Positions 31,243 through 39,775 of a stretch of DNA of 64,000 nucleotides are shown here, one piece after another. Where the stretch lies: contig CALXHT010000003.1 in NCBI GenBank assembly GCA_944388215.1, positions 45,616 to 109,615 of the forward strand, written 5' to 3'. How positions within the stretch are numbered: position 1 is the stretch's first letter; the number at the start of each line of letters is the position of its first letter. The notes beneath the pieces were generated by a model. The model was not told where the DNA came from. It saw only the letters and a program-made list of their open reading frames with translations, and made no database searches. Origin of the DNA: an uncultured Gemmiger sp. (GTDB lineage Bacteria > Bacillota > Clostridia > Oscillospirales > Ruminococcaceae). The position numbers and the translations under genes were made by a program.

Positions 31243-32172
31243 ATGAAACTGAAGAAAACTTTGGGCCTGTGCCTGGCTGCCGTGCTGACGGCCGGCCTGG
31301 TGGGCTGCGGTTCTACCGCCACCACCAGTGAGAGCACTGCGGAGAGCGAGAGCGCCGCTTCCACCGCCGAGACCGGCAGCACCGAGGCAGACGCCGCGGC
31401 CGCCCCGGACGGCGACGGTGATCCCACCACCCTGACGGTGGCCATGGAGTGCGCCTACGCGCCCTACAACTGGACCCAGAGCGACGATTCCAACGGCGCT
31501 GTGCAGATCCGCGATTCCAGCGACTACGCCTACGGCTACGATGTCATGATGGCGAAGAAGATCGCCGATGCGCTGGGCCAGAAGGTCCAGGTCGTCAAGC
31601 TGGACTGGGACAGCCTGATCCCCGCCGTCATGAGCGGTGATGTGGACTGCGTCATTGCCGGCCAGTCCATCACCAGCGAGCGCGCCCAGCAGGTGGATTT
31701 CTCTGACCCCTACTACTACGCCTCCATCATCACGCTGGTCAAGAAGGACGGCCCCTACGCCAGCGCCAAGAGCGTGGCCGACCTGAGCGGTGCCGTCTGC
31801 ACCAGCCAGCTGGGCACCATCTGGTACACTAATTGTCTGCCTCAGATTCCCGACGCAGATGTTCTCCCTCCTCAGGAGACTGCTCCGGCCATGCTGGTGG
31901 CCCTGAACAGCGGTGCCTGTGACGTGGTGGTCACCGACCGTCCCACCGCCCAGGCCGCCCTGGTCGCCTATCCCGACTTTGTGGCCCTGGACTTCGGCGG
32001 CGGTGAGAATGACTTCCAGGTCAGCGAGGAGGATATCAACATCGGTATCTCCATGAAGAAGGGCAACACCGCTCTGAAGGATGCCATCAACGGCGTGCTG
32101 GCCACCATGACCACCGACGACTACAACACCATGATGGATGAAGCCATCAGCGTGCAGCCCCTGAGCGAGTAA
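31243..32172 (+). CDS. Amino-acid ABC transporter, substrate-binding lipoprotein (family 3)
   Basis: A 309-residue lipoprotein: signal peptide MKLKKTLGLCLAAVLTAGL ending in a lipobox GLVGC (Cys at about residue 21), a Ser/Thr/Glu-rich linker to about 55, then a solute-binding domain (AYGYDVMMAKKIADALG, DWDSLIPAVMSGDVDCVIAG, TSERAQQVDFSDPYYYAS). Family 3 proteins bind polar amino acids or cystine. The mature domain contains several cysteines. GGAGGAG precedes the ATG. The ligand cannot be read from sequence; if the leader peptide is real, cysteine or cystine is the candidate. Confidence 0.92.
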   Translation: MKLKKTLGLCLAAVLTAGLVGCGSTATTSESTAESESAASTAETGSTEADAAAAPDGDGDPTTLTVAMECAYAPYNWTQSDDSNGAVQIRDSSDYAYGYDVMMAKKIADALGQKVQVVKLDWDSLIPAVMSGDVDCVIAGQSITSERAQQVDFSDPYYYASIITLVKKDGPYASAKSVADLSGAVCTSQLGTIWYTNCLPQIPDADVLPPQETAPAMLVALNSGACDVVVTDRPTAQAALVAYPDFVALDFGGGENDFQVSEEDINIGISMKKGNTALKDAINGVLATMTTDDYNTMMDEAISVQPLSE

Positions 32173-32187
32173 AATCGTACAACCCTT

Positions 32188-32219
32188 GCCCCAGGCAGCC
32201 CTCGCGGACTGTCTGGGGC
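32188..32219 (+). promoter_or_regulatory. Intercistronic hairpin between binding-protein and permease genes
   Basis: GCCCCAGGCAG (32188-32198) pairs with CTGTCTGGGGC (32209-32219), 11 bp with one mismatched or wobble position. No T-run follows. Such hairpins after a binding-protein gene commonly stabilise the upstream mRNA and raise its level over the permease. Confidence 0.6.
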
Positions 32220-32269
32220 TGTGGTGGTTTCAGGCCCCCTGGCAAGGAAATCAAAAAGGAGTTATCCCC

Positions 32270-33094
32270 ATGCAAGACTTTTTCGTAAACTGCGCCACCG
32301 TACTGCAGAAATACGGTTTTTCCTACCTGCGCGGCGCAGGCACTACCCTGCTGCTGGCGCTGGTGGGCACCTTCTTCGGATGCCTGATCGGCTTTGCCAT
32401 CGGTGCACTGCAGACCATCCCCATCGACAAACAGCGCGACCCCGTCTGGAAGCGTGGTCTTTTGCACCTGCTCCACGGTGTGCTGCGCTGCTATGTGGAA
32501 CTGTTCCGCGGCACCCCCATGATCGTGCAGGCCGTCTTCATCTACTACGGCCTGATGCAGCTGTTTGACATCAAGCTGGGCATGTGGCCCGCCGGTTTCC
32601 TCATCGTCTCCATCAACACCGGCGCCTACATGGCCGAGACGGTCCGCGGCGGCATCGTCTCCATCGATCCCGGCCAGACCGAGGGCGCCATGTCCATCGG
32701 CATGACCCACTGGCAGACCATGCTTCATGTGATCCTGCCCCAGGCGCTGCGCAACATCATTCCCCAGATCGGCAACAACTTCATCATCAACATCAAGGAT
32801 ACCTCGGTGCTGTCGGTCATCTCCATCACCGACCTGTTCTTCGTCCACAAGAGCGTGGTGGGTGCCCTGTACACCTACTTTGAGAGCGCCACCATCGTCA
32901 TGATCATCTACCTGACCATGACGCTGCTGGCCAGCTATCTGCTCCGTCTGTGGGAGAAGGCGCTGGACGGCCCCCAGAACTACGACCTGAACACCACCGA
33001 TACCCTGGCCTACACCAGCGGCATGTACAATGCCCCCGACCCGGCCCACGAGCCGCAGAATCTGGATATGAAAGGAGAGGCTTCCCATGTCTGA
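32270..33094 (+). CDS. Amino-acid ABC transporter, permease
   Basis: A 274-residue HisM/GlnP-type inner-membrane protein with five to six helices (first at about 17-45, [20 protein letters not shown]) and the EAA loop [20 protein letters not shown] that docks the ATPase. [12 protein letters not shown] is the usual family signature. Start at 32270 has AAAGGAG ten bases upstream; the longer frame has none. Its stop overlaps the ATPase start by eight bases, so the two are translationally coupled. Confidence 0.93.
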   Translation: MQDFFVNCATVLQKYGFSYLRGAGTTLLLALVGTFFGCLIGFAIGALQTIPIDKQRDPVWKRGLLHLLHGVLRCYVELFRGTPMIVQAVFIYYGLMQLFDIKLGMWPAGFLIVSINTGAYMAETVRGGIVSIDPGQTEGAMSIGMTHWQTMLHVILPQALRNIIPQIGNNFIINIKDTSVLSVISITDLFFVHKSVVGALYTYFESATIVMIIYLTMTLLASYLLRLWEKALDGPQNYDLNTTDTLAYTSGMYNAPDPAHEPQNLDMKGEASHV

Positions 33095-33827
33095 GTCCAT
33101 CATTCAAGTTCGCCACCTCTCCAAGAGCTTCGGCACCCACGTGGTGCTGCGGGATGTGGATTTCACCGTCAACGCCGGCGATGTCACCTGTGTGATCGGC
33201 GCTTCGGGCAGCGGCAAGTCCACCCTGCTGCGCTGCATCAACCTGCTGGAGACCCCCACCAGCGGCAATGTGCTCTTCCACGGGCAGGAGATCACCGCCA
33301 AGGGCTTTGATCCCTGCGCCTACCGTGCCAAGGTGGGCATGGTGTTCCAGAGCTTCAACCTCTTCAACAACATGTCGGTGCTGGACAACTGCACCGCCGG
33401 CCTGCGGTATGTGCTCCACCAGGACAAGGAAACCGCCCGCCGCACGGCGCTGGAAAACCTGGAGAAGGTGGGCATGGCCCCCTACATCCACGCCAAGCCG
33501 CGGCAGCTTTCCGGCGGCCAGAAGCAGCGTGTGGCCATCGCCCGCGCCCTCTCCATGCAGCCCGAGGTGCTGCTCTTCGACGAGCCCACCTCCGCCCTGG
33601 ACCCCCAGATGGTGGGCGAGGTGCTGGCCGTCATGCGCCAGCTGGCCAAGGACGGCCTGACGATGATCGTCGTCACCCACGAGATGGCCTTCGCCCGGGA
33701 TGTGTCCAGCCATGTGGTCTACATGGCCGACGGCGTCATCGCCGAGGAGGGCACCCCCGCCGACATCTTCGAGCATCCCCAGAACCCCCGCACCGTGGAA
33801 TTCCTTTCCCGGTTCCGCCAGGAGTAA
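33087..33827 (+). CDS. Amino-acid ABC transporter, ATP-binding protein
   Basis: A 246-residue GlnQ/HisP-type ATPase with Walker [10 protein letters not shown], signature [15 protein letters not shown], Walker [14 protein letters not shown] and the switch histidine in VVTHEMAFA. It energises import by the upstream permease and lipoprotein. The gene overlaps the permease and ends at a strong terminator, closing the operon. Confidence 0.95.
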   Translation: MSESIIQVRHLSKSFGTHVVLRDVDFTVNAGDVTCVIGASGSGKSTLLRCINLLETPTSGNVLFHGQEITAKGFDPCAYRAKVGMVFQSFNLFNNMSVLDNCTAGLRYVLHQDKETARRTALENLEKVGMAPYIHAKPRQLSGGQKQRVAIARALSMQPEVLLFDEPTSALDPQMVGEVLAVMRQLAKDGLTMIVVTHEMAFARDVSSHVVYMADGVIAEEGTPADIFEHPQNPRTVEFLSRFRQE

Positions 33828-33834
33828 AAAAGTG

Positions 33835-33868
33835 AAAAGAGCCGCCTGCATTGCCAGGCGGCTCTTTT
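33835..33868. terminator. Bidirectional terminator after the amino-acid ABC operon
   Basis: AAAAGAGCCGCCTG (33835-33848), loop CATTGC, perfect complement to TTTT at 33868. It serves the ABC operon (+) and the convergent gene at 33871 (-). Confidence 0.85.
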
Positions 33869-33870
33869 GT

Positions 33871-34746
33871 TTATTGCAGCAGTTCCCGCAAGGTCTTCAG
33901 CCCCTCCTCGGTGAGGGCGGTCTCCCGCCCCGCACGCCGGGTTTCCGCCGTGGTGTACTGTACGGTCAGCCCCGGCTGGGCGGTCAGATAGTCCAGCGTC
34001 TTTTCCAGGCCGCCCAGCTCGGTGGCCATGAGGTCGGTGAGGGTGCGGGCACTGTACTGCCGCCAGGCTTCCGGCATGGCGGCCAGCAGATCGGGATTCT
34101 GCCGCACAAAGGCCTCCCACACGGCGGCCCGCACATCGGCCTGTCTGCCCGCCGCATCCAGGGCGCCCTGCAGGGTGGCAATCAGTTCCGGTGCATCCGC
34201 CGCACTGAATTCCGCCACCGAATCCTCCCCGTAGCCGATCTCCGTCCGCTGCTCTTTGGAGAGCAGCGCCGCAGTGTCCAGACGGGCCGTAGCCGTTGAC
34301 CCCACGCAGTCCTGCCAGCAGGCCGGTGTGGCCGCCAGATAGTACAGCTCCCCCACCGCCGTCTCGCCGGTGGCAATGGTCTGGCTCAGCAGCTGGGCCG
34401 CCCGCCCTGCCCCCGCCGACAGCGCACAGTCGGCCAGCGTGGTGGTGCCCGCCGGGGCCGCCACCTGCAGATTGCCGGGCAGCGCGCAGAGCGTCACCGT
34501 CTGGGCCGGGCCATCCACCCGGGCCACCACAAAGGCGGGTTCCTCCTGCTGCACCACCAGCAGCATCCGCCAGCTGTCCTGGGCGCCCTGCTCCACCGGC
34601 AGGCCGCCCCGTTCGGCCGCAGCCTGCCGCAGCACATTCTGTTCCTGGCGCTGGTGCACCAGAAAGGCCGTCAGGCCGATGAGCGGCAGAAGCAGCAAAA
34701 GCGTCAGCCCCAGGCTGTACCAAAAAACACCGGGCCGTGAACGCAT
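33871..34746 (-). CDS. Membrane-anchored protein, possibly LytR-CpsA-Psr-like, unknown function
   Basis: A 291-residue protein with one N-terminal transmembrane anchor (residues about 10-32, WYSLGLTLLLLLPLIGLTAF) and an extracytoplasmic domain. The stretch FVVARVDGPAQTVTLCALPG followed later by a second half with helices resembles the beta core of LCP proteins (which attach wall polymers), but the usual arginine/aspartate active-site motif SIPRD is absent, so this is weak. The ATG at 34746 is preferred because AGAGG lies just upstream. Probably monocistronic. Confidence 0.6.
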   Translation of the reverse strand: MRSRPGVFWYSLGLTLLLLLPLIGLTAFLVHQRQEQNVLRQAAAERGGLPVEQGAQDSWRMLLVVQQEEPAFVVARVDGPAQTVTLCALPGNLQVAAPAGTTTLADCALSAGAGRAAQLLSQTIATGETAVGELYYLAATPACWQDCVGSTATARLDTAALLSKEQRTEIGYGEDSVAEFSAADAPELIATLQGALDAAGRQADVRAAVWEAFVRQNPDLLAAMPEAWRQYSARTLTDLMATELGGLEKTLDYLTAQPGLTVQYTTAETRRAGRETALTEEGLKTLRELLQ

Positions 34747-34825
34747 AAACAACACCTCTCTGTGTCAGAATCTAGGTATAGTGTGGGCCGTGGAGCCCGC
34801 CTGTATACCAAAGGAGGTTTGAGTT

Positions 34826-35137
34826 ATGTTTCATGAACCGTTTGGCCCCCGCGGCGCCGAGGATGAGCGCGACACCTTCTGGACCGACCTGGGAGAGGTG
34901 ACCGACGCGGCCTACCGCAGCGATCCCGAGGACACATTCCCGGAGACCCGGCGCACGGTGGACACCCAGTCGGCCCACCACTACACGCCGGATTCGGATC
35001 AGCAGGTGCTGCCCCTGGCCCCCGAGACACTGACCGGGGAGGACAGCGCCAGCCGCCAGGACCCGCTGGGCAGCTGGACCGGCGTGCCCCGTGATGACGA
35101 GTACGAGACCCCCACCCAGGACGCCGACGACCTGTAA
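34826..35137 (+). CDS. Small acidic disordered protein, unknown function
   Basis: A 103-residue highly acidic protein (Asp, Glu, Thr, Pro-rich), no hydrophobic segment, no recognised family. A very good RBS (AAAGGAGG, seven bases before the ATG), no internal stop and a dedicated terminator support it as a real gene. TATAGT at 34777-34782 could be a -10 but no matching -35 is seen. It may be a lineage-restricted cytoplasmic protein. Confidence 0.65.
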   Translation: MFHEPFGPRGAEDERDTFWTDLGEVTDAAYRSDPEDTFPETRRTVDTQSAHHYTPDSDQQVLPLAPETLTGEDSASRQDPLGSWTGVPRDDEYETPTQDADDL

Positions 35138-35145
35138 AATGCACA

Positions 35146-35180
35146 AAGCGACCCGCTGCCTGTAAGACAGCGGGTCGCTT
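35146..35180. terminator. Bidirectional terminator between the acidic protein and rlmA
   Basis: AAGCGACCCGCTG (35146-35158), loop of nine, perfect 13-bp complement (35168-35180). Ends the rpe-to-rlmA operon on the minus strand and the acidic protein gene on the plus strand. Confidence 0.8.
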
Positions 35181-35189
35181 GTATTCTGT

Positions 35190-36005
35190 TCAGATTCTGC
35201 GGTAGACAAGATACCGGAACCCGATCTCGGTGGTCAGGGTATGGCAGGCCGCCAGCCGGGCCGCACCGTCGGCGGGGGTATTCCAGTAGTAGGGCGTCAT
35301 GGCAAACAGCTGCTGCACGCTCTCCCCTTCCAGGGTCAGCGTGGCCGTGGCCTCCCGCTCCTCCACAAAGGCAAAGCCCTCGTAGGAGGTCTGTTTGACC
35401 TCGTTTTCATAGGGCGTTTTGTAGAGCACCTGTTTGAGGCCGTAGAGATGGCGGGCCGTGGGCACCGCGTAGACCAGATACCCGCCCGGGCGCAGCATGC
35501 GGTGGAACTCCGCCCCCGCAAAGGGAGAAAAGATGTTCAGCAGAAGATCCGCCCAGCCGTCCCGCACCGGGGCACTGAAGCTGCCGCCCACGCAGAAGGC
35601 GGCCTCCGGCACCTTTCTGGCCGCCAGCCGCACCGCTTCCTTGGAAAGGTCAAAGCCGACGATCCGGGCATCGGGCAGGGCGTCCTGCAGATAGCGGTCA
35701 TAGCTGCCTTCCCCGCAGCCCGCATCCACAATATGCCCGTGGGGCAGGCCGGCGCACAGTGCGGCCAACGCCTGCATCAGCGGTTCGTAGTGTCCCGCCT
35801 CCAGGAAGGCGCGCCGGGCGCGGACCATCTCCTTGCCGTCCCCCGGATCGGCTGCATGCTTTTTCTGGATGGCCAGCAGATTGGCATAGCCCTCCTTGGC
35901 CAGGTCAAAGCTGTGGGCCTTGGGGCACCGCAGGGTGCGCCCCACCAGCAGCAGCGGACCACCGCACACCGGACAGCGCAGGGCCGCCGCCAGGGCCGGG
36001 GTCAT
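35190..36005 (-). CDS. rlmA: rRNA (guanine-N1)-methyltransferase, RlmA-like
   Basis: A 271-residue methyltransferase with an N-terminal zinc ribbon (LRCPVCGGPL ... LRCPKAHSFDLAKEGYANLL), then a Rossmann domain: SAM site HIVDAGCGEGSYDRYL, acidic loop IVGFDLSKEAVRLA, and DLLLNIFSPFAGAEFHRMLR. This is the layout of RlmA I/II (TlrB), which methylate G745 or G748 of 23S rRNA. Which base is modified cannot be told. Its ATG overlaps the stop of the basic disordered protein gene by four bases, so both are coupled. Confidence 0.88.
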   Translation of the reverse strand: MTPALAAALRCPVCGGPLLLVGRTLRCPKAHSFDLAKEGYANLLAIQKKHAADPGDGKEMVRARRAFLEAGHYEPLMQALAALCAGLPHGHIVDAGCGEGSYDRYLQDALPDARIVGFDLSKEAVRLAARKVPEAAFCVGGSFSAPVRDGWADLLLNIFSPFAGAEFHRMLRPGGYLVYAVPTARHLYGLKQVLYKTPYENEVKQTSYEGFAFVEEREATATLTLEGESVQQLFAMTPYYWNTPADGAARLAACHTLTTEIGFRYLVYRRI

Positions 36006-36526
36006 TGGGCGGCTCCGTCATTCACCGGGGCCGTTTCTTCCTCGGGCAGCGGCACCGTCATGCCGCCGTGGGCCGCCAGATATTCCTCGAAATTGGCAAA
36101 CTTCTGTTTGGGCGGACGGCGCGCGATGAGCTCCAGCCCGGGGTCCTCGTCGGCCGCCCGGCGCTGGCTGCGGGCAGCGCGGGAAGAGGGCTTCTGGCCG
36201 TGGTTCTGCTCCTTGGCCGGTGCCTGCTGCTGTCCCCCGTTGCCGCCCCGGCCGCGACGGCCGGAGGAAGGCATCTGGGAAGCGGCCTCCCCCTGGGCAC
36301 CGCCCCGATGGCGGCCGCGGGCGGAAGATGCCGGGGCGTTCTGTTCTTTATTCTCCTTGCGCGGCGGCTGCTGCCGGGCAGGTTTCTCCTTGGCAGCCGG
36401 CTGGGCCTGCTTCCCGTTTTCCCGGGCGGCCTGGCTCTGGGCATTCTGGGAAGCACCCGCGCCGGAACCGCGGCGGCGACGACGGCGGCGCGGTGCGCCG
36501 GACGGATTTTGTGCGGTTTTTTCCAT
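36002..36526 (-). CDS. Basic low-complexity protein, possible RNA-binding
   Basis: A 174-residue disordered protein dominated by Arg, Gly, Gln, Ala and Pro. It opens with a nine-Arg/Lys-type patch (APRRRRRRRGSGAG), has RG/RGG-like stretches (GRHRGGAQG, GRRGRGGNGG) and ends with a more ordered segment KQKFANFEEYLAAHGG. Arg/Gly-rich tails are typical of RNA-binding or ribosome-associated proteins. Being stop/start-coupled (ATGA) to the rRNA methyltransferase gene fits this. No known family is recognised, and the function is inference. Confidence 0.6.
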   Translation of the reverse strand: MEKTAQNPSGAPRRRRRRRGSGAGASQNAQSQAARENGKQAQPAAKEKPARQQPPRKENKEQNAPASSARGRHRGGAQGEAASQMPSSGRRGRGGNGGQQQAPAKEQNHGQKPSSRAARSQRRAADEDPGLELIARRPPKQKFANFEEYLAAHGGMTVPLPEEETAPVNDGAAQ

Positions 36527-36544
36527 ACTTCACCTGATTTTCTT

Positions 36545-37831
36545 TTAACCGATCACTCGGCATTCATTGTAATAACGTTTTTCCTCCGCATGACCCATGC
36601 TGAAGGTCTTGCGCGGCAGTACGCCGCCCAGCACAACACCCCGGAAGAGGTCCGCCTTGTTGAAGTCGGGCAGCAGAATGGCTGTGGCCGGACGATCGGG
36701 CCGGGAGGCCAGCGCCATCGCCGTGGAGGCACCGTGGATGTAGTCCACGCTGGCATCGGGATGCTTGGGCAGCCAATCCTCCAGGAAGGCCTCGATGCTG
36801 CCCACTGTCAGCGGCGCCGACGGATTCTGCAGCGCCACGGCGATCTCGCCCTGGCGGTCCGCCAGACGGAACCGCTGGGTCGACGGCTCGGTGCGCTTGC
36901 CCTGGGCATTGTCCCAGCGGTCCAGGTCCTGGTACAGCTCCTTGGCCGTGACGCCGAACACCACCCGGTGGATGGGTTCAATCTCGATGGCCGGGCTGTG
37001 CACGTTGCAGACCTCCGCCAGGCACCAACGTGCCGGATGAGTCTTGCGCTGTTCTTCGGTGAGGGTGGGTTTCAGCTCCTCCCAGTAGGCTTTTGCCGTG
37101 GCCAGGCTGTGGTTGCCGTCGCCAACGGCCAGCACCATGGGGGTCTGCCCCGCGGCTGCCGGCCACCGCCGGGCAAACGCCTCCGGGTCAGCCAGCGCCG
37201 CCAGGGCGGCATCGATCTGGGCAATACGGGCGGGGTCCTCCACCGCCCAGCCCCGCAGGTGTCCGCCGCCCAGCATCAGTTCGCCGTCATAGAGCAGCGG
37301 CAGTTCCTCCTTGCAGGCACCGATGGGCTCGATGAGCGTCTTTCCTGCGTCGTCGGCCAGCATCATCACGTGAGGCGTTTCCAGCAGCGCGCCGCGGCGC
37401 ACTTTCAGGCGCGGCGGAATCCGCTCTACCACGGTGCTCTCGCTGGGCCGGATGGCCGTGTGGCTGCCCGGCGCGTAGTCGTACGCCTCCAGGTCCACAG
37501 CGCCCACCAAACCCTGGCGGATGCTGCCATCCATCTGGGTCCGCTCCACATACACATACCCGTGCACCTGGCGCGTGAGCACCCGGATGCGGTACTGCTC
37601 CATGGTATCACGGATATCGTGCAGCCGCTGTTCCTCCTGGGGCGTGCCAAGGTAGGCCTCGGGCAGCACGATGTGCAGCGTACTGGGATGGTCCTTGGCC
37701 AGTTCCTCGGCGCGCTGCCAGTATTCCGGCTGGGAAGTAAACTGATCCACCGCAATGCAGGCCCAGGGGTCCAGCGGGGTGCCCTCAGCCGGAAGCAGAA
37801 TATCTGCAGCAACAAAGCACGGAAGTGCCAT
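36545..37831 (-). CDS. DUF1015 family protein
   Basis: A 428-residue cytoplasmic protein matching DUF1015: it opens ALPCFVAADILLPAEGTPLD, has QYRIRVLTRQVHGYVYVER, MLADDAGKTLIEP, VGDGNHSLATAKAYWEE (the most conserved block, H and D residues) and HPDASVDYIHG. Many clostridial genomes carry it, and its biochemical role is not established. It sits 20 bases after the RnfA-like gene and 18 bases before the basic protein gene, so it is part of the same transcript. Confidence 0.88.
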   Translation of the reverse strand: MALPCFVAADILLPAEGTPLDPWACIAVDQFTSQPEYWQRAEELAKDHPSTLHIVLPEAYLGTPQEEQRLHDIRDTMEQYRIRVLTRQVHGYVYVERTQMDGSIRQGLVGAVDLEAYDYAPGSHTAIRPSESTVVERIPPRLKVRRGALLETPHVMMLADDAGKTLIEPIGACKEELPLLYDGELMLGGGHLRGWAVEDPARIAQIDAALAALADPEAFARRWPAAAGQTPMVLAVGDGNHSLATAKAYWEELKPTLTEEQRKTHPARWCLAEVCNVHSPAIEIEPIHRVVFGVTAKELYQDLDRWDNAQGKRTEPSTQRFRLADRQGEIAVALQNPSAPLTVGSIEAFLEDWLPKHPDASVDYIHGASTAMALASRPDRPATAILLPDFNKADLFRGVVLGGVLPRKTFSMGHAEEKRYYNECRVIG

Positions 37832-37851
37832 ACAAAAAAGCCTCCTCCAAA

Positions 37852-38505
37852 TCAGAGCACAACGGCATGTCCCACCAGACCGTAGATGGCCAGGGAGAGA
37901 ATGCCGATATAAATCAGGGAACTGGGAAGTCCCTGGAAGATCGCCGGTACATCCTTACTGCGCAGGCGGCGCCGGCCTTCCCGCACGATAAAGATGATGA
38001 ACACATAGCCCAGCGCACTGCCCAATCCGAAGGCAATGCTCTGCATCATGGTATAGTTCTGGTTGGCACAGATCAGCAGAACACCCAGCACGCCGGTACT
38101 GCAGCCGCCCAGGGTCAGCTGGGCGTGGCAGGCCTGCCGCTGACGGCGGGGCAGCACAAACAGCAAAATCCAGGTCAGGATCATGGCCGCCGACGCACAG
38201 CTCAGGTAAATCAGCGGGCGCAGGGCCGCCACGGGCAGCCATTCCGGCAGGTAGTTACGCAGCCAAGGAAACAGCAGATTGTGGGCCGCCCAGCCCATGG
38301 GGGCGGAAAAGGTCATGACGAGAATCAGGGGCAGACTGAAGTCCCAGACCTGGGCTTTGTGGTCGGGGACCAGCTTCAGCAGACGGGTGACACCCAGGGC
38401 CCGGGCCAGAATGACGTTTTCCGCAAAGATGGCAAGGCCCATATAGGTGATGAAGTCCAGCACACCGCGCAGCAGCGGCACAAATTCAATGTTTACGGCC
38501 GGCAT
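37852..38505 (-). CDS. rnfA: RnfA/NqrE-like membrane protein lacking one Fe-S ligand
   Basis: A 217-residue protein with six membrane helices. AENVILARALGV aligns with NNFVLVKFLGLCPF of RnfA, and MMQSIAFGLGSALGYVFIIF, SKDVPAIFQG match the C-terminal half. In Rnf/Nqr, RnfA and RnfE each give two cysteines to a membrane-embedded Fe-S centre. Here the first Cys is Thr40, while the second seems kept at Cys135 (LTLGGCSTGVLG). Start at 38505 overlaps the RnfE-like gene by 20 bases; a GGAGG is present but rather far upstream, so the exact start is uncertain. Confidence 0.8.
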   Translation of the reverse strand: MPAVNIEFVPLLRGVLDFITYMGLAIFAENVILARALGVTRLLKLVPDHKAQVWDFSLPLILVMTFSAPMGWAAHNLLFPWLRNYLPEWLPVAALRPLIYLSCASAAMILTWILLFVLPRRQRQACHAQLTLGGCSTGVLGVLLICANQNYTMMQSIAFGLGSALGYVFIIFIVREGRRRLRSKDVPAIFQGLPSSLIYIGILSLAIYGLVGHAVVL

Positions 38506-39775
38506 ACAGGCGATGCACCTCCTCCCGTTTATAATCGGTGTAGGCATTGGCCACCGCGCACCAGACCGCCGCGATGACGCCCACCAGGACGAAACCGCCG
38601 GCAGGCTGTGCCGCCAGCGGCAGCGGCGCCGTCTGGATCACCTCATGACCGAACACCGTACCGCTGGCCAGGAACTCCCGCAGGCAGCCCACAATCAGCA
38701 GGGCTATGCACATGCCGATGCCGTTGTTGAAGCCGTGGCGCAAAGCGTCGCCCAGCGGTTCCAGTTCACTGAATTCCATGCGCTTGACAATGGCCGGTTC
38801 CACAACGAGGATAGGCAGATAGATACCCAGGGCCGTCAGGCTGTTGCCGAAGAATTCATACAGCAGAATGTACACAGGGATGTAGAGCAGGGCCGCCGCG
38901 TAGCTGTAGATGACGGGGCGGAACCGGTTGCCGCTGAGATGGCACACCGCCACCGCCAGCACCCGGGTAAAGGTGATGAGCAGCAGGCTGGCCACACAGA
39001 GGATCAGTGCCCGCTCCCCGTCCAGCGCCGCACCGATGACCGGTGCCAGGCCAAGGCCGCGGACCATCACGGGGTTGGACAGCCAGATATGGTCGCTGCG
39101 GATCTTTTCATTCAGTTCCGCCTCCGCCTCGGCGCGGCTGCGCAGCAGTCCGGCCTGGCGCTTCGGGGCGGCCGGCGGCGCTTCCCTGCGGGGGGCCGGT
39201 TCTTCCTGAACCGGCTGCTGTTGCTGCTGCGGCGGCTGCTGTTGCTGGGGTGCCGGGGCCGGTTCCGGCACTTTCTGTGCCGGTTCCGCGGGACGGGCAG
39301 GCTGCGATGCCGGCTTTACCGCCGGGATGCGGATCGTCGCCTCGGTGCGGGATTCCGCTGTTTCGGCAGGCCGGGCTGCAGGCTGCTTTTCCGGTGCAGG
39401 CCGGGACGTGGGGAAATGCCAGGCCGGGCGCTGGGTGCGGTGGGATGCCTCCTCCCGGCGCTCCGCCTCCCGCTGGGCCTGCTCCTGCCGCATCTGCTCC
39501 AGCATCGCCTTGCGCTCCTCGTCGGTATGGCGCTTGCGGCTGGTGGGAATGATGCGGCGCGCGTCCGGTTCGGGCTGCGGCTGGGACTCCTCGGGCTTCG
39601 GGGCGATGGTCCCCTGCATCTCGGCAATGGCCTGCTCGATCTCGGCACGGGATGCCCCCTGCGCCGCCATCGACCGGGCCTTTTCCAGCATTTCCTTGGT
39701 GATATGGGGGATGATCAGCGTTTCGGAATGTTCTTCCCGCTTGCGGCGGTTATTCCGGTTTTGTAAACTGGGCAA
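38486..39775 (-). CDS. rnfE: RnfE/NqrD-like membrane protein with long disordered N-terminal extension
   Basis: A 429-residue protein, twice the usual RnfE length (about 200-230). Residues 1 to about 225 are soluble, Pro/Glu/Gln/Arg-rich, partly coiled coil (HTDEERKAMLEQMRQEQAQR) and poly-Gln. The rest is a six-helix RnfE domain: SNPVMVRGLGLAPVIGAAL, GIYLPILVVEPAIVKRMEF, GFNNGIGMCIALLIVGCLRE. Canonical RnfE has Cys in GLCP and in TNC; here these are Ala244 and Pro327, so the Fe-S ligands are missing. The gene overlaps rnfD by 26 bases and rnfA by 20. Electron transfer by the usual route looks impossible. Confidence 0.82.
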   Translation of the reverse strand: MPSLQNRNNRRKREEHSETLIIPHITKEMLEKARSMAAQGASRAEIEQAIAEMQGTIAPKPEESQPQPEPDARRIIPTSRKRHTDEERKAMLEQMRQEQAQREAERREEASHRTQRPAWHFPTSRPAPEKQPAARPAETAESRTEATIRIPAVKPASQPARPAEPAQKVPEPAPAPQQQQPPQQQQQPVQEEPAPRREAPPAAPKRQAGLLRSRAEAEAELNEKIRSDHIWLSNPVMVRGLGLAPVIGAALDGERALILCVASLLLITFTRVLAVAVCHLSGNRFRPVIYSYAAALLYIPVYILLYEFFGNSLTALGIYLPILVVEPAIVKRMEFSELEPLGDALRHGFNNGIGMCIALLIVGCLREFLASGTVFGHEVIQTAPLPLAAQPAGGFVLVGVIAAVWCAVANAYTDYKREEVHRLYAGRKH

